Assembly (NCBI GenBank): GCA_029246105.1
Contig: JAQWOA010000029.1
Location: 1 to 52,983 of the forward strand
DNA length: 52,983 nucleotides
Source of the DNA: Woeseiaceae bacterium
Lineage (GTDB): Bacteria; Pseudomonadota; Gammaproteobacteria; Steroidobacterales; Woeseiaceae
Direction: 5' to 3'
Shown here: piece after piece, positions 45,025 to 52,983 of the stretch
Position numbering within the stretch: position 1 is the first letter of the stretch
Layout: every line of letters begins with the position of its first letter
The notes under the pieces: generated by a model
What the model was told of the DNA's origin: nothing
The model's input: the letters and a program-made list of their open reading frames with translations, nothing else
Database searches by the model: none
Position numbers and translations under genes: made by a program

Positions 45025-46287
45025 TCATACCACAAATTTTATTCCAGTCAGCGGCTTGACCAGCTTGTTTTTAAGCTTTGCGAATTTTGGTAAACCATTG
45101 ATATATGGAGGGTAATTTTCACCCTTTATCAATGGCTCTAGGTAACGTCGGCCTGCTTCAGTGATTCCAAATCCATCCTTTGTAATATAGCGACGGGGCA
45201 GCATTTTTTCTTTATTTGCAATTCGGCTAATTGACGCCGATTCAATTTTCCAGCGATATGGTTTTTGTGAAACACGCTTGATGACAGGCATGACCGCTGT
45301 TTTGTTCTGTAGTGCGTATTGAACAGCCGCTTTTCCGACAGCGTAGGCTTGTCTTACATCAACATCCGATGCGATGTGGCGCGCAGAGCGTTGTAGGTAG
45401 TCAGCAATGGCATAATGGAATTTGTAGCCTAAATTTTGGCGGACCATACTTGCAATAACTGGCGCAACACCGCCAAGCTGGGCATGTCCAAATGCGTCTC
45501 GGGTACCCGCTTCAGCAAGGAATTTACCATTTGCATAGGAAGCGCCCTCGCTCACCACAATCACGCAAAAATCGTACTTCTCCACACAATCCCGAACCTT
45601 CTTGAGGAATTCACGTTTTTTGAACGGTATTTCGGGAAATAAAATGATATGTGGGGCATCTTCAGGATTCTTTCCAGCAAGCCCACCAGCAGCTGCAATC
45701 CAGCCAGCATGACGTCCCATGACCTCAAGTATAAATACTTTGGTGGAGGTTTTTGACATTGATATGACGTCCATAGCCGCTTCTTGTGTTGATACTGCAA
45801 TGTATTTAGCAACGGAGCCGAAGCCTGGACAGTTGTCTGTAACAGGCAAGTCATTATCAACCGTTTTTGGTACGCCAAGACAGGTAACTGGATACCCCAT
45901 ACTCTTGGATATTTGCGATACTTTATGTGCTGTATCCATTGAATCATTGCCACCATTGTAAAAGAAATAACCAATATCATGAGCTTTGAAAACTTCGATT
46001 AAGCGCTCGTATTCGGTCCGATTCTCTTTGAGGCTTTTCAATTTGTAGCGAGCTGATCCGAAAGCCCCACCAGGCGTATACATAAGTGCTGCTATCGATG
46101 CTGCACTTTCTTTACTGGTGTCAATCATATCTTCAGTTAACGCACCGATAATGCCATTTCGCCCAGCGTATACATTTGCTATCTTGTTCTTGTGTTTGCG
46201 AGCTGTTTCAATGACGCCGCAGGCACTAGCGTTGATAACAGCGGTGACACCACCTGATTGGGCATAAAAAGCATTCCGTGCAGACAT
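45025..46287 (-). CDS. pfp: Pyrophosphate-dependent 6-phosphofructokinase
   Basis: It phosphorylates fructose 6-phosphate reversibly with PPi instead of ATP. The 420-aa protein has GGVTAVINASACGVIE at the N-terminus. GGNDS (residues 112-116) has Asp115 where ATP enzymes have Gly, and PKTVDND (140-146) has the Lys found in PPi enzymes. FILEVMGRHAGWIAAAGGLA (fructose-6-P loop) and a late YLQRSARHIASDVDVRQAYAVG follow. Both discriminating residues point to PPi use. It is adjacent to the membrane pyrophosphatase and divergent from adk, so the three genes touch PPi and AMP/ADP balance. Confidence 0.95.
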   Translation of the reverse strand: MSARNAFYAQSGGVTAVINASACGVIETARKHKNKIANVYAGRNGIIGALTEDMIDTSKESAASIAALMYTPGGAFGSARYKLKSLKENRTEYERLIEVFKAHDIGYFFYNGGNDSMDTAHKVSQISKSMGYPVTCLGVPKTVDNDLPVTDNCPGFGSVAKYIAVSTQEAAMDVISMSKTSTKVFILEVMGRHAGWIAAAGGLAGKNPEDAPHIILFPEIPFKKREFLKKVRDCVEKYDFCVIVVSEGASYANGKFLAEAGTRDAFGHAQLGGVAPVIASMVRQNLGYKFHYAIADYLQRSARHIASDVDVRQAYAVGKAAVQYALQNKTAVMPVIKRVSQKPYRWKIESASISRIANKEKMLPRRYITKDGFGITEAGRRYLEPLIKGENYPPYINGLPKFAKLKNKLVKPLTGIKFVV

Positions 46288-46422
46288 TGTGTTTGATTCC
46301 TAGTTACATTGAATTAAGGCGTGGGATGATACCTCGCATTGACCTCAATGTCCTTTCTCGGTAGCGTACTTTGCTTCATTCAATGACTTATAAAAATATC
46401 TAATAGACAAGAGAATCTAAAG

Positions 46423-47064
46423 ATGCGAATCGCACTGCTGGGTGCGCCTGGATCTGGTAAAGGTACTCAGGCAAAAAAATTGATGGCTGATAGAGATATT
46501 CCACAGGTTTCAACGGGGGATATGCTGCGTGAAGCCGTTGCTCAAGGTACGCGCTTTGGTCTTAGGGCAAAAAGCGTCATGGATTCTGGTAATCTTGTTC
46601 CGAACGAAGTTGTTCTTGGAATTATCAGTGAACGACTCGTAAAAAAGGATACTAAAAACGGATTCATTCTTGATGGCTTCCCGCGTACGAAACAACAATC
46701 TCTTGATCTCGAAAATCTTCTAGAAAAAATGGGCACCCCGCTGGATAGGGTAGTTTTAATGGACGTCGATTTTGACATTCTCATGAAGCGTTTAACAGGT
46801 CGTAGAACCTGCTCTCTAACTGGCAAGCTTTTGAATGTCTATTTTTCATCACAAGAAGAGCTGGATGAATGCACGAATGCTGGTGGTGAATTGATTTATC
46901 GCGAGGATGATAATGAAGACACGATTAGGAACCGTCTGAATGTTTATCGTGAAAACACGGAACCTTTGATCGACTTATATCGAGATCGGCAGAAGCTGGT
47001 TACGATAGATGCGATAGGCTCAATCGACGAAGTTTATGAGCGATTGATTGGAGCTTTGATTTAA
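46423..47064 (+). CDS. adk: Adenylate kinase
   Basis: It interconverts ATP + AMP and 2 ADP. The 213-aa protein has the P-loop GAPGSGKGTQAKKL (residues 7-20), the AMP-site STGDMLR and DGFPRTKQQ, and the lid GRRTCSLTGKLLNVYF...LDECTNAGGELIYREDD. The lid keeps only two of the four cysteines that bind zinc in Cys4-type enzymes (second and fourth positions are Thr and Ala). Zinc binding is therefore unlikely unless other residues help. The ATG is preceded by an A/G-rich stretch (gagaatctaaag). It is divergent from pfp across 135 nt. Confidence 0.97.
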   Translation: MRIALLGAPGSGKGTQAKKLMADRDIPQVSTGDMLREAVAQGTRFGLRAKSVMDSGNLVPNEVVLGIISERLVKKDTKNGFILDGFPRTKQQSLDLENLLEKMGTPLDRVVLMDVDFDILMKRLTGRRTCSLTGKLLNVYFSSQEELDECTNAGGELIYREDDNEDTIRNRLNVYRENTEPLIDLYRDRQKLVTIDAIGSIDEVYERLIGALI

Positions 47065-47129
47065 TTTGAAAACACTCGATCTGACAAATGCATTTGTAGC
47101 TAATTATAAATTTTTTCATGTGTTCTGAT

Positions 47130-48203
47130 TTAGAGTAATTGCAGTAGTTTTTCTCCGATTAATTCCCGACGCCAGCCATTGAAAACCCTTGTTTTTTGAT
47201 TTCCCGAAGCAATCACTGATGATAGTTCGCGTTTTGATGCAATTATTTCTGGTGTCAGGTCTAGATCTTTTGCGCACTCTACAACTTTTGACTGCATATC
47301 TTTTAGAAGTATTCTTTGAGGTTCATCAAGTGGCTGCGGCGGCTTATAGTCATTATCACAATCGCATGATGCTGCAATAATATTGAGAATTTTATTACCA
47401 AAGCGGGCTAGTAGTTTAGGTGACATACCTTCGATTTCACAAAGTTTTCTTTCAGAGGCGGGTAACTGGTACGCTATATTGAGCAATACGTTGTCACGGA
47501 TAATCCATTGTCGTGGACGGTTGTGATGGATAGCTTCTTCTTCTCGCCACATGGTGAGGCGCACAGCTGCTTCACGTTTTGCACCTCGAAATTTTTTGGC
47601 GCCTTTTAGGCGATCGATCGCAGTCTCACTAGAAATGTCATATAAAGCTGGGTCGAGTAATAATGCGGAATCCTGATATGCCCAATCCAGCCGCCCTTTT
47701 TGATCTAATTTTTCCGATAAAATATCTGCCGCTTGAAGCAAATACATAACGTCCTCAGCAGCATAATCCAACATGGCTTCGGTGAGAGGTCGGCGTGTCC
47801 AGTCGGCACGCGTATATGACTTGGCTATATCGATATTAAATAATTCTTTAATTAGCCCCGCATATCCTACTTGCATCGGCATGCCGATGAGCCCTGCTGC
47901 TATTTGGGTATCGAATATTTTATTTGGCATCGCATCCACTTTTTGGAAGATCACTTCAACATCTTGACGCGCGGAATGTATGACCAAGTTTTTCGAAAGC
48001 AAAGTTTTCCAAAATTTGGTTTGGCTATTTTCGACTAGTGGGTCAATGCAGAAAATATCATCATGGGTTGAAATCTGAACCAGACAAAGTTGCGCGAAAT
48101 AGGTTTTTTCCCGCATGAACTCTGTATCTACACCAATATATTCATGCTCAGAAATGTTCTGGCTGATGTTGTCAGGATGATTAATGAACTGGTATTTAAG
48201 CAT
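47130..48203 (-). CDS. rnd: Ribonuclease D
   Basis: This 3'-5' exoribonuclease matures tRNA 3' ends. The 357-aa protein has the DEDDy exonuclease motifs: VDTEFMRE (Exo I, with Asp and Glu), HSARQDVEVI (Exo II) and YAAEDVMYLL (Exo III). One or two HRDC domains follow (about residues 205-357). Length is standard. It converges with adk and is divergent from a small membrane protein gene. Confidence 0.95.
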   Translation of the reverse strand: MLKYQFINHPDNISQNISEHEYIGVDTEFMREKTYFAQLCLVQISTHDDIFCIDPLVENSQTKFWKTLLSKNLVIHSARQDVEVIFQKVDAMPNKIFDTQIAAGLIGMPMQVGYAGLIKELFNIDIAKSYTRADWTRRPLTEAMLDYAAEDVMYLLQAADILSEKLDQKGRLDWAYQDSALLLDPALYDISSETAIDRLKGAKKFRGAKREAAVRLTMWREEEAIHHNRPRQWIIRDNVLLNIAYQLPASERKLCEIEGMSPKLLARFGNKILNIIAASCDCDNDYKPPQPLDEPQRILLKDMQSKVVECAKDLDLTPEIIASKRELSSVIASGNQKTRVFNGWRRELIGEKLLQLL

Positions 48204-48247
48204 GATGAGGAGTGTGTTCAGAATTTAGAATTGGAGGTTAACATGCG

Positions 48248-48775
48248 ATGATTGACGGCGTGCTAACTCTATTCAAAACTTTTATTGAGATAATCTTTTT
48301 CTATAAAGGTCCGAGGGACATTCCAAATTCGAGTGTCTTGTTACTGATGGTATTCGTCTTTTGGTGTCTGATCGGTGTTATTGCGTCGATATTTATGGAG
48401 TCTAATCAGACAGGAGGTCTCTTATTTGACTTAATGCTGATTGTATTTGGACTTGCAATATATGCGCTCATTATCAATTCATTTGGGCAGAGTGAACGAA
48501 TCATCCGCTGCTTCACAGCCATTCTTGGTTGTAGCCTGATATTTAGTATTGTCTTGCTTCTGGCACAGGTATGCTTATCTGCAGTACTGACCAGTGATGA
48601 AACCAGACTGGCGGTGCAAATTATATGGTTGTGGTCGATTCCTGTGGAAGGTCATATTATTGCTCGAACAATTGATCGACATTGGGTTTTCGGCTTCCTG
48701 ATTGCAATTACAGTGCTTTTCGCACAGCTGCAGCTTTTTGTTTATTTAAGCCCAATGTTTGGATCGATATCATAG
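48248..48775 (+). CDS. Small integral membrane protein of unknown function, upstream of mpl
   Basis: I do not recognise a named family with certainty. The 175-aa protein has about five hydrophobic segments (roughly residues 28-48, 55-75, 88-110, 120-135 and 142-165) separated by short loops; the YIP1-like layout is a weak resemblance only. A clear ribosome site (GGAGG) lies 10 nt before ATG 48248. It ends 6 nt before mpl and is almost certainly cotranscribed with it, but no functional link is implied by the sequence. Confidence 0.75.
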   Translation: MIDGVLTLFKTFIEIIFFYKGPRDIPNSSVLLLMVFVFWCLIGVIASIFMESNQTGGLLFDLMLIVFGLAIYALIINSFGQSERIIRCFTAILGCSLIFSIVLLLAQVCLSAVLTSDETRLAVQIIWLWSIPVEGHIIARTIDRHWVFGFLIAITVLFAQLQLFVYLSPMFGSIS

Positions 48776-48781
48776 GCTAAC

Positions 48782-50161
48782 ATGCACATACATATACTTG
48801 GAATTTGTGGAACATTCATGGGTGGAGTAGCTGCGCTTGCACGTGCGGCTGGGCATAAGGTTACGGGCTGCGATCTTAATGTTTATCCACCAATGAGCAC
48901 ACAGCTCAAGGAACTCAACATCGATATTCACGAAGGCATTGATGCAGATCAGCTGTCGATTAATCCTGATCGCGTCATCGTCGGTAATGCGATGAGTCGT
49001 GGAAGCGATGTTGTTGAGGCAATGCTAAATAATAGACATCGCTATACATCCGGGCCTGAGTGGCTTGCAGAACAAGTTCTTCATGACCGCCACATAATTG
49101 CGGTTTCTGGTACGCATGGAAAAACTACAACCGCTAGCATGCTTGCCTGGATCCTGGAGGATGCCGGTCTTGAACCTGGATTTTTGATTGGCGGTGTCCC
49201 AATAAATTTTGGCACTTCGGCCCGTTTTGGAAAATCCAAATTCTTCGTAGTTGAGGCTGATGAGTACGACACAGCATTCTTTGATAAACGCGCGAAGTTT
49301 GTTCATTACATGCCACAAACCTTGGTTCTCAATAATCTTGAGTTTGATCATGCTGATATCTACAAAGACATAGATGCCATCTTATGGCAGTTCCATCAAT
49401 TGCTGCGCATGGTGCCAGGGAACGGCAGCATTATTATTAAAGAAGCTGACAAAAATTTGAAGAGTTTGCTTGATATGGGATGCTGGACACCAGTGCAAAC
49501 GTTTGGAGCTTGGAATACCCAGAATAATACTGATTGGGACGCAAAATTCAGCGATAAAATAGAACAAAAAATTGGCATACGAAGCCCAGTAGGTGAGGTG
49601 GCTGAGACACGCTGGCAAATGGGCGGCTATCATAATCTTGACAATGCGATGGCAGCAGTCGCGGCAGCAGTATCTGTTGGCGTAAAATTTGAACATGCGG
49701 TTGACGCATTGTCTCGATTTGAGGGCGTCAAAAGGCGGATGGAGCAAACTGCGACGGTCGCTGAGATTACTATTTATGACGATTTCGCGCATCACCCTAC
49801 AGCAATTGAAGCAACGATAGCATCAATGCGACAGCGTTATATGGGCCATCGAATTGTGGTGGCCATCGAGCTACGATCAAATACTATGAAGCTAGGTGTG
49901 CACAACAATACCTTGGCGAATTCACTTAAAGAAGCTGATCTGATTTGCATGTATCGACCAGAAGATATGAGTGAAGATCTTGCAGCGTCACTCGAGTCCT
50001 TGAATAGTAAGCTGATGATGCATACTGATTATGACGAGCTCGTTAGTGATATGTCTAAGAAGGTATTGAGTGGCGATAAAATTGTGTTTATGAGTAATGG
50101 TGACTTTGGATCAGCTAGACAAAAATTATCTACTCTGTTGCAGAAAAATCATGCCATTTGA
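48782..50161 (+). CDS. mpl: UDP-N-acetylmuramate:L-Ala-gamma-D-Glu-meso-DAP ligase Mpl
   Basis: It reattaches recycled murein tripeptide to UDP-MurNAc. The 459-aa Mur-ligase-fold protein begins MHIHILGICGTFMGGVAALARAAGH, which is distinctive for Mpl versus MurC. The ATP loop is VSGTHGKTTTASML (about residues 108-121), with LIGGVPINFGTSAR, EADEYDTAFFDKR, and the hinge HNLDNAMAA. DDFAHHPTAIEAT marks the C-terminal domain. It indicates a meso-DAP cell wall with recycling. Confidence 0.97.
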   Translation: MHIHILGICGTFMGGVAALARAAGHKVTGCDLNVYPPMSTQLKELNIDIHEGIDADQLSINPDRVIVGNAMSRGSDVVEAMLNNRHRYTSGPEWLAEQVLHDRHIIAVSGTHGKTTTASMLAWILEDAGLEPGFLIGGVPINFGTSARFGKSKFFVVEADEYDTAFFDKRAKFVHYMPQTLVLNNLEFDHADIYKDIDAILWQFHQLLRMVPGNGSIIIKEADKNLKSLLDMGCWTPVQTFGAWNTQNNTDWDAKFSDKIEQKIGIRSPVGEVAETRWQMGGYHNLDNAMAAVAAAVSVGVKFEHAVDALSRFEGVKRRMEQTATVAEITIYDDFAHHPTAIEATIASMRQRYMGHRIVVAIELRSNTMKLGVHNNTLANSLKEADLICMYRPEDMSEDLAASLESLNSKLMMHTDYDELVSDMSKKVLSGDKIVFMSNGDFGSARQKLSTLLQKNHAI

Positions 50162-50210
50162 TCTATTCTAGTTAAACTAGATTCTTGGCAATAGAAAAAT
50201 AGAGAGAGCC

Positions 50211-50750
50211 ATGAAAACAAGAAGAGAATTTGTCCAAGGGTTGATCTTTTCAGTGGGCGGTGCGTCACTGCTTAGCGCTTGCGGTGATGTAGCATCTATT
50301 GTTGCTACAGCACCTGGCGAGAGTGGACGCTTCTATAATAATGAAGAGATGGCACAAATAAGCCGTATTAGTGATCTCATTATTCCTCGTACCGAAACTC
50401 CCGGCGCATTGGATGCCAATGTGCCAGGCTACTTAGATGCCTTGATGTCGGACTGGGCCAGAGAGGAAACGCGCATTGGCCACCGTGAAGCTCTCAAGCT
50501 AATTACAGCAAGACTCGATGATATTAGTGGAGATTTTGCAGGCGCTAGCGAAGCAGATGCGAATATCGCTTTAGCCGAACTTGATGCTATTGCTTTCGCT
50601 GGTGATGAGGCACTTATTGGATACCGGACTTTGAAGGGGTATGTTACTCAGGCCTATTTCGCAACTGAAGAGGGAGCGATGGAAGAGCTGCAATGGCTTG
50701 CAATGCCAGGCCACTGGGATCCCAGTGTAAATATTACAATTGAGGATTGA
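50211..50750 (+). CDS. Gluconate 2-dehydrogenase subunit 3 family protein (Tat lipoprotein)
   Basis: This is the small accessory subunit that accompanies membrane-linked GMC sugar dehydrogenases. The 179-aa protein has a twin-arginine signal (TRREFVQG) with a lipobox LLSAC, giving lipidation at Cys24. The domain continues with EEMAQISRISDLIIPRTETPGALDANVPGYLDALM (about residues 45-80), the family signature. The GMC oxidoreductase starts 19 nt after its stop. By analogy it would help export or anchor the large subunit, which itself has no signal peptide. Confidence 0.9.
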   Translation: MKTRREFVQGLIFSVGGASLLSACGDVASIVATAPGESGRFYNNEEMAQISRISDLIIPRTETPGALDANVPGYLDALMSDWAREETRIGHREALKLITARLDDISGDFAGASEADANIALAELDAIAFAGDEALIGYRTLKGYVTQAYFATEEGAMEELQWLAMPGHWDPSVNITIED

Positions 50751-50769
50751 AAAAAAGGGGTGAAAGGAA

Positions 50770-52476
50770 GTGCCAGAAACTGATTTTGATGCAATCGTAA
50801 TAGGCTCGGGTATGAGCGGCGGTATGTCCGCTAAAGAGTTGTGTGAACGAGGTTTAAAAGTTTTAGTTTTGGAGCGTGGACCAGAGATAATCCCAGAGCG
50901 GGATTATACGGATCAAATGGCACCGTGGGAGAGCCCAAATTTGGATAATGTGCCACAGGATGAAATCGATCAGCACTATAGCAAACAGTATGGTGGTGTA
51001 GCTTATGCCATCAAAGAATCTACTAAGCATTTCTGGGTGAAAGATGACGAGCACCCCTATGAGGAAGCAGAGGGAACTGATTATGACTGGTTGAGGGGCT
51101 ATCATACTGCTGGCCGTTCCATCATGTGGAGTAGACAAACCTATCGACTGGGCCCACAAGACTTCACTGCTAATCAAAAAGAAGGAATCGGTGTTGACTG
51201 GCCGGTCCGCTATGAAGATATTGCTCCCTGGTATGAAAAAGTAGAAACCTTTATTGGCGTTTCGGGCAGTGAAGAAGGGCTTAGCCAGTTGCCCGATAGT
51301 GTTTTTCAGCCTGCATTTGAGCTTACTGATGCAGAAAAATCATTTAAACAAAAAGTTGAGACTACTTTCAATGGCCGCAGCGTAATCCCGGCTCGAATCG
51401 CACATCTTACCAATGCGACTGAGGAGCAACGCTCTCTAGGTAGGAGTAATTGCCAGGCACGCAACCGATGCCATCATGGTTGTGCTTTCAAAGCTTACTT
51501 TTCATCATTGAATGCGACATTACCCGCCGCGGAGCGCACCGGTAATCTTACTATGGTACATAATGCTATCGTACAGGGACTAGATTATGACCCCACAATT
51601 AATCGTGTGAGCGGTGTCTTTGTCGTGGATTCGAAAACTAATGAACACCGTACTTATACCTCAAAAATTGTATTCCTTAATGCCTCCGCTATCGCTTCAG
51701 CGTTGATTCTATTACAGTCAAAATCTGAGAGCTTCCCTACAGGTTTGGCTAATCGCTCCGATCAAGTTGGGCGAAATTTGATGGATCATGTCAGTAGTGC
51801 AAGTGTTGTCGGAATCATGAATGGTTTTGAAAATAAGACTGTTTATGGCAGACGACCCAGCGGTGGTATTTACATTCCTCGCTATGCCAACATTACAGAA
51901 AATGATAAGCCCTATAAGCGCGGTTTCGGCTTTCAAGGTGGGGCGCGACCAATGGGAAATGCAGGCGGCCAAATAGCTGGCCTCGGTCGAGGTTTCAAGG
52001 AAGCCCATAAGCGCCCAGGACCCTGGCGCTTTAATATGGGAGCCTTTGGTGAGCAACTTCCAAATCCAAAAAATCGCGTTACTCTTCATGGATCGCGCAA
52101 GGATCGCTGGGATAGTCCTGTTCCTGTGTTCAATGTCACTTATGGCGAAAATGAGCGTGTCATGCTACGAGAAGCAGTGAAAGATGCTCAGGCAATGTTA
52201 CAAGCCGCTGGCTGCATTAACATAACTACTAGCAATATAGGTCTATCTAAGCCGGGTAACCGTATTCATGAGATGGGTTCTGCTCGTATGGGTCGCGATC
52301 CAGCCACTTCAGTATTGAATGGTTGGAATCAGGCGCACGATATACCAAACCTGTTCATTACAGATGGTGCGTTTATGACCTCCTCGGCCTGCCAGAATCC
52401 GTCGCTAACTTATATGGCATTTAGCGCTAGGGCTGCACACTATGCAGCTGATCTGGTTGCTGAGGGCTTACTTTAG
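50770..52476 (+). CDS. GMC-family FAD-dependent oxidoreductase
   Basis: This 568-aa flavoenzyme oxidises an alcohol or sugar hydroxyl, with electrons likely going to the respiratory chain. The N-terminal FAD loop is VIGSGMSGGMSAKELCERGLKVLVLERGPE (positions about 9-38). Other features are the YHTAGRSIMWSRQTYR substrate-side segment, a CxxxxxCxxxC-like stretch (SNCQARNRCHHGCAFKAYF), and the C-terminal HEMGSARMGRDP...DGAFMTSSACQNPSLTYMA typical of the gluconate/glucoside dehydrogenase branch. It starts with GTG, and GGGG lies about 9 nt upstream. Its substrate cannot be read from sequence; the small subunit and a convergent DUF1080 gene suggest sugar or glycoside oxidation. Confidence 0.92.
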   Translation: MPETDFDAIVIGSGMSGGMSAKELCERGLKVLVLERGPEIIPERDYTDQMAPWESPNLDNVPQDEIDQHYSKQYGGVAYAIKESTKHFWVKDDEHPYEEAEGTDYDWLRGYHTAGRSIMWSRQTYRLGPQDFTANQKEGIGVDWPVRYEDIAPWYEKVETFIGVSGSEEGLSQLPDSVFQPAFELTDAEKSFKQKVETTFNGRSVIPARIAHLTNATEEQRSLGRSNCQARNRCHHGCAFKAYFSSLNATLPAAERTGNLTMVHNAIVQGLDYDPTINRVSGVFVVDSKTNEHRTYTSKIVFLNASAIASALILLQSKSESFPTGLANRSDQVGRNLMDHVSSASVVGIMNGFENKTVYGRRPSGGIYIPRYANITENDKPYKRGFGFQGGARPMGNAGGQIAGLGRGFKEAHKRPGPWRFNMGAFGEQLPNPKNRVTLHGSRKDRWDSPVPVFNVTYGENERVMLREAVKDAQAMLQAAGCINITTSNIGLSKPGNRIHEMGSARMGRDPATSVLNGWNQAHDIPNLFITDGAFMTSSACQNPSLTYMAFSARAAHYAADLVAEGLL

Positions 52477-52523
52477 CAAAGAAATAACAGATAACGCTTA
52501 GCGCCTTTGTATTACGAAGAAGG

Positions 52524-52983
52524 TTATTCTCTAAGATCCAGGGGAAGTAGTTCTAATTTCCTTATTTCAAGAGGATGGCTTTCAGCCTGAACCGAAATAT
52601 AACCTCCAGTCACTGAAACTACTGATCCAGCCTCAATTAGGCGTTGCGCATCGGGATCAGATGGATCCAGCTGAACGCCTGAATACTCAAATACGACCTC
52701 ACCATTTACAAGATGACGAAACGATTCACTCCCACGTACTTGAAGCTCCATACTCACCCATTGATCGCCATGATAAGTTTGAGAAGTTGAGTTGACACAG
52801 TGCGCAGTGATTAGTTTGCCATTCTTTATATAATGCGTTCCGGGGGAGCAAACATTTGCAGTGGGTCGATCATCTATGCCATTGCCGCCCAGCATTTGCG
52901 CCTCTATTGAAACTGGGAATTCTTGATCTAGAGCCATGGATTCTGGAGGCTGGCTGTGAAATAAGATTCCATTATTACGGAAC
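52524..52983 (-). CDS. DUF1080 (3-keto-disaccharide-hydrolase-like) protein, C-terminal part; 5' end outside window
   Basis: The frame is open through the right edge of the window (RNNGILFHSQPPESMALDQEFPVSIEAQML), so an internal ATG at 52937 is not the true start. The beta-sandwich DUF1080 pattern is visible: NGILFHSQ, EAQMLGG, THYIKNGKLITAHCV, DQWVSMELQVRG, HLVNGEVVFEYSGV and GYISVQAESHPLEIRKLEL at the end. Family members are secreted proteins, some of which hydrolyse 3-keto-glucosides. It converges with the GMC dehydrogenase, a family whose members can make 3-keto sugars, so they may belong to one pathway. Confidence 0.85.
   Translation of the reverse strand, partial: FRNNGILFHSQPPESMALDQEFPVSIEAQMLGGNGIDDRPTANVCSPGTHYIKNGKLITAHCVNSTSQTYHGDQWVSMELQVRGSESFRHLVNGEVVFEYSGVQLDPSDPDAQRLIEAGSVVSVTGGYISVQAESHPLEIRKLELLPLDLRE

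Overview
The window looks like a chromosomal segment of a Gram-negative proteobacterium, most likely a gammaproteobacterium of moderate, slightly AT-rich composition. The reasons are the LPS core genes (hldE, waaA), a TolC-type outer-membrane protein, the periplasmic MsrP/MsrQ pair, Mpl, a split class II ribonucleotide reductase (nrdJa/nrdJb) as known from Pseudomonas, and the rpsU-yqeY-dnaG-rpoD macromolecular-synthesis cluster. I cannot name the genus. Nearly all genes are housekeeping genes. I see no insertion sequence, prophage or CRISPR array.

Layout. 1-3.7 kb: the end of groEL with a strong terminator, then metA and a Cys/Met-metabolism PLP enzyme. 3.8-6.2 kb: msrPQ (minus) and a MAPEG-like membrane protein. 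6.4-9.8 kb: a T-box leader driving a type 2 isoleucyl-tRNA synthetase gene. 9.8-13.2 kb: a small conserved protein, murI, and an M49-like lipoprotein that lacks one zinc ligand. 13.4-18 kb: folE, msrA, a TPR/TonB-C protein, an MscS channel and a rhomboid protease. 18-22.3 kb: an AGE epimerase and Gfo/Idh pair, a divergent DUF1479 oxygenase and a nonsense-interrupted SRPBCC gene. 22.6-27.1 kb: rpsU, yqeY, dnaG, rpoD and a tRNA with anticodon CAT 6 nt after rpoD. 27.2-32 kb: tsaD, folB, folK, a pteridine-reductase-like SDR, a MidA-like methyltransferase and uppP. 32-34.7 kb: cca and degQ. 34.7-38.3 kb: a long structured leader and nrdJab. 38.3-42.4 kb: hldE, waaA and tolC. 42.8-47 kb: a proton-pumping pyrophosphatase, PPi-dependent phosphofructokinase and adenylate kinase. 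47.1-50.2 kb: rnd, a small membrane protein and mpl. 50.2-53 kb: a GMC dehydrogenase with its small subunit and the edge of a DUF1080 gene.

How the genes work together. folE, folB, folK and the SDR cover several tetrahydrofolate steps. hldE and waaA serve LPS inner-core synthesis. murI, mpl and uppP serve peptidoglycan synthesis and recycling. hppA and pfp suggest pyrophosphate-linked glycolysis. msrA and msrPQ repair methionine sulfoxide in two compartments.

Most striking is ileS. It carries a GIHH signature in place of the usual HxGH and sits behind a complete-looking transcription-attenuation T-box with an AUC specifier. A T-box is an element typical of Firmicutes and Actinobacteria and unexpected in this background. 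Gene and regulator look like a horizontally acquired unit.
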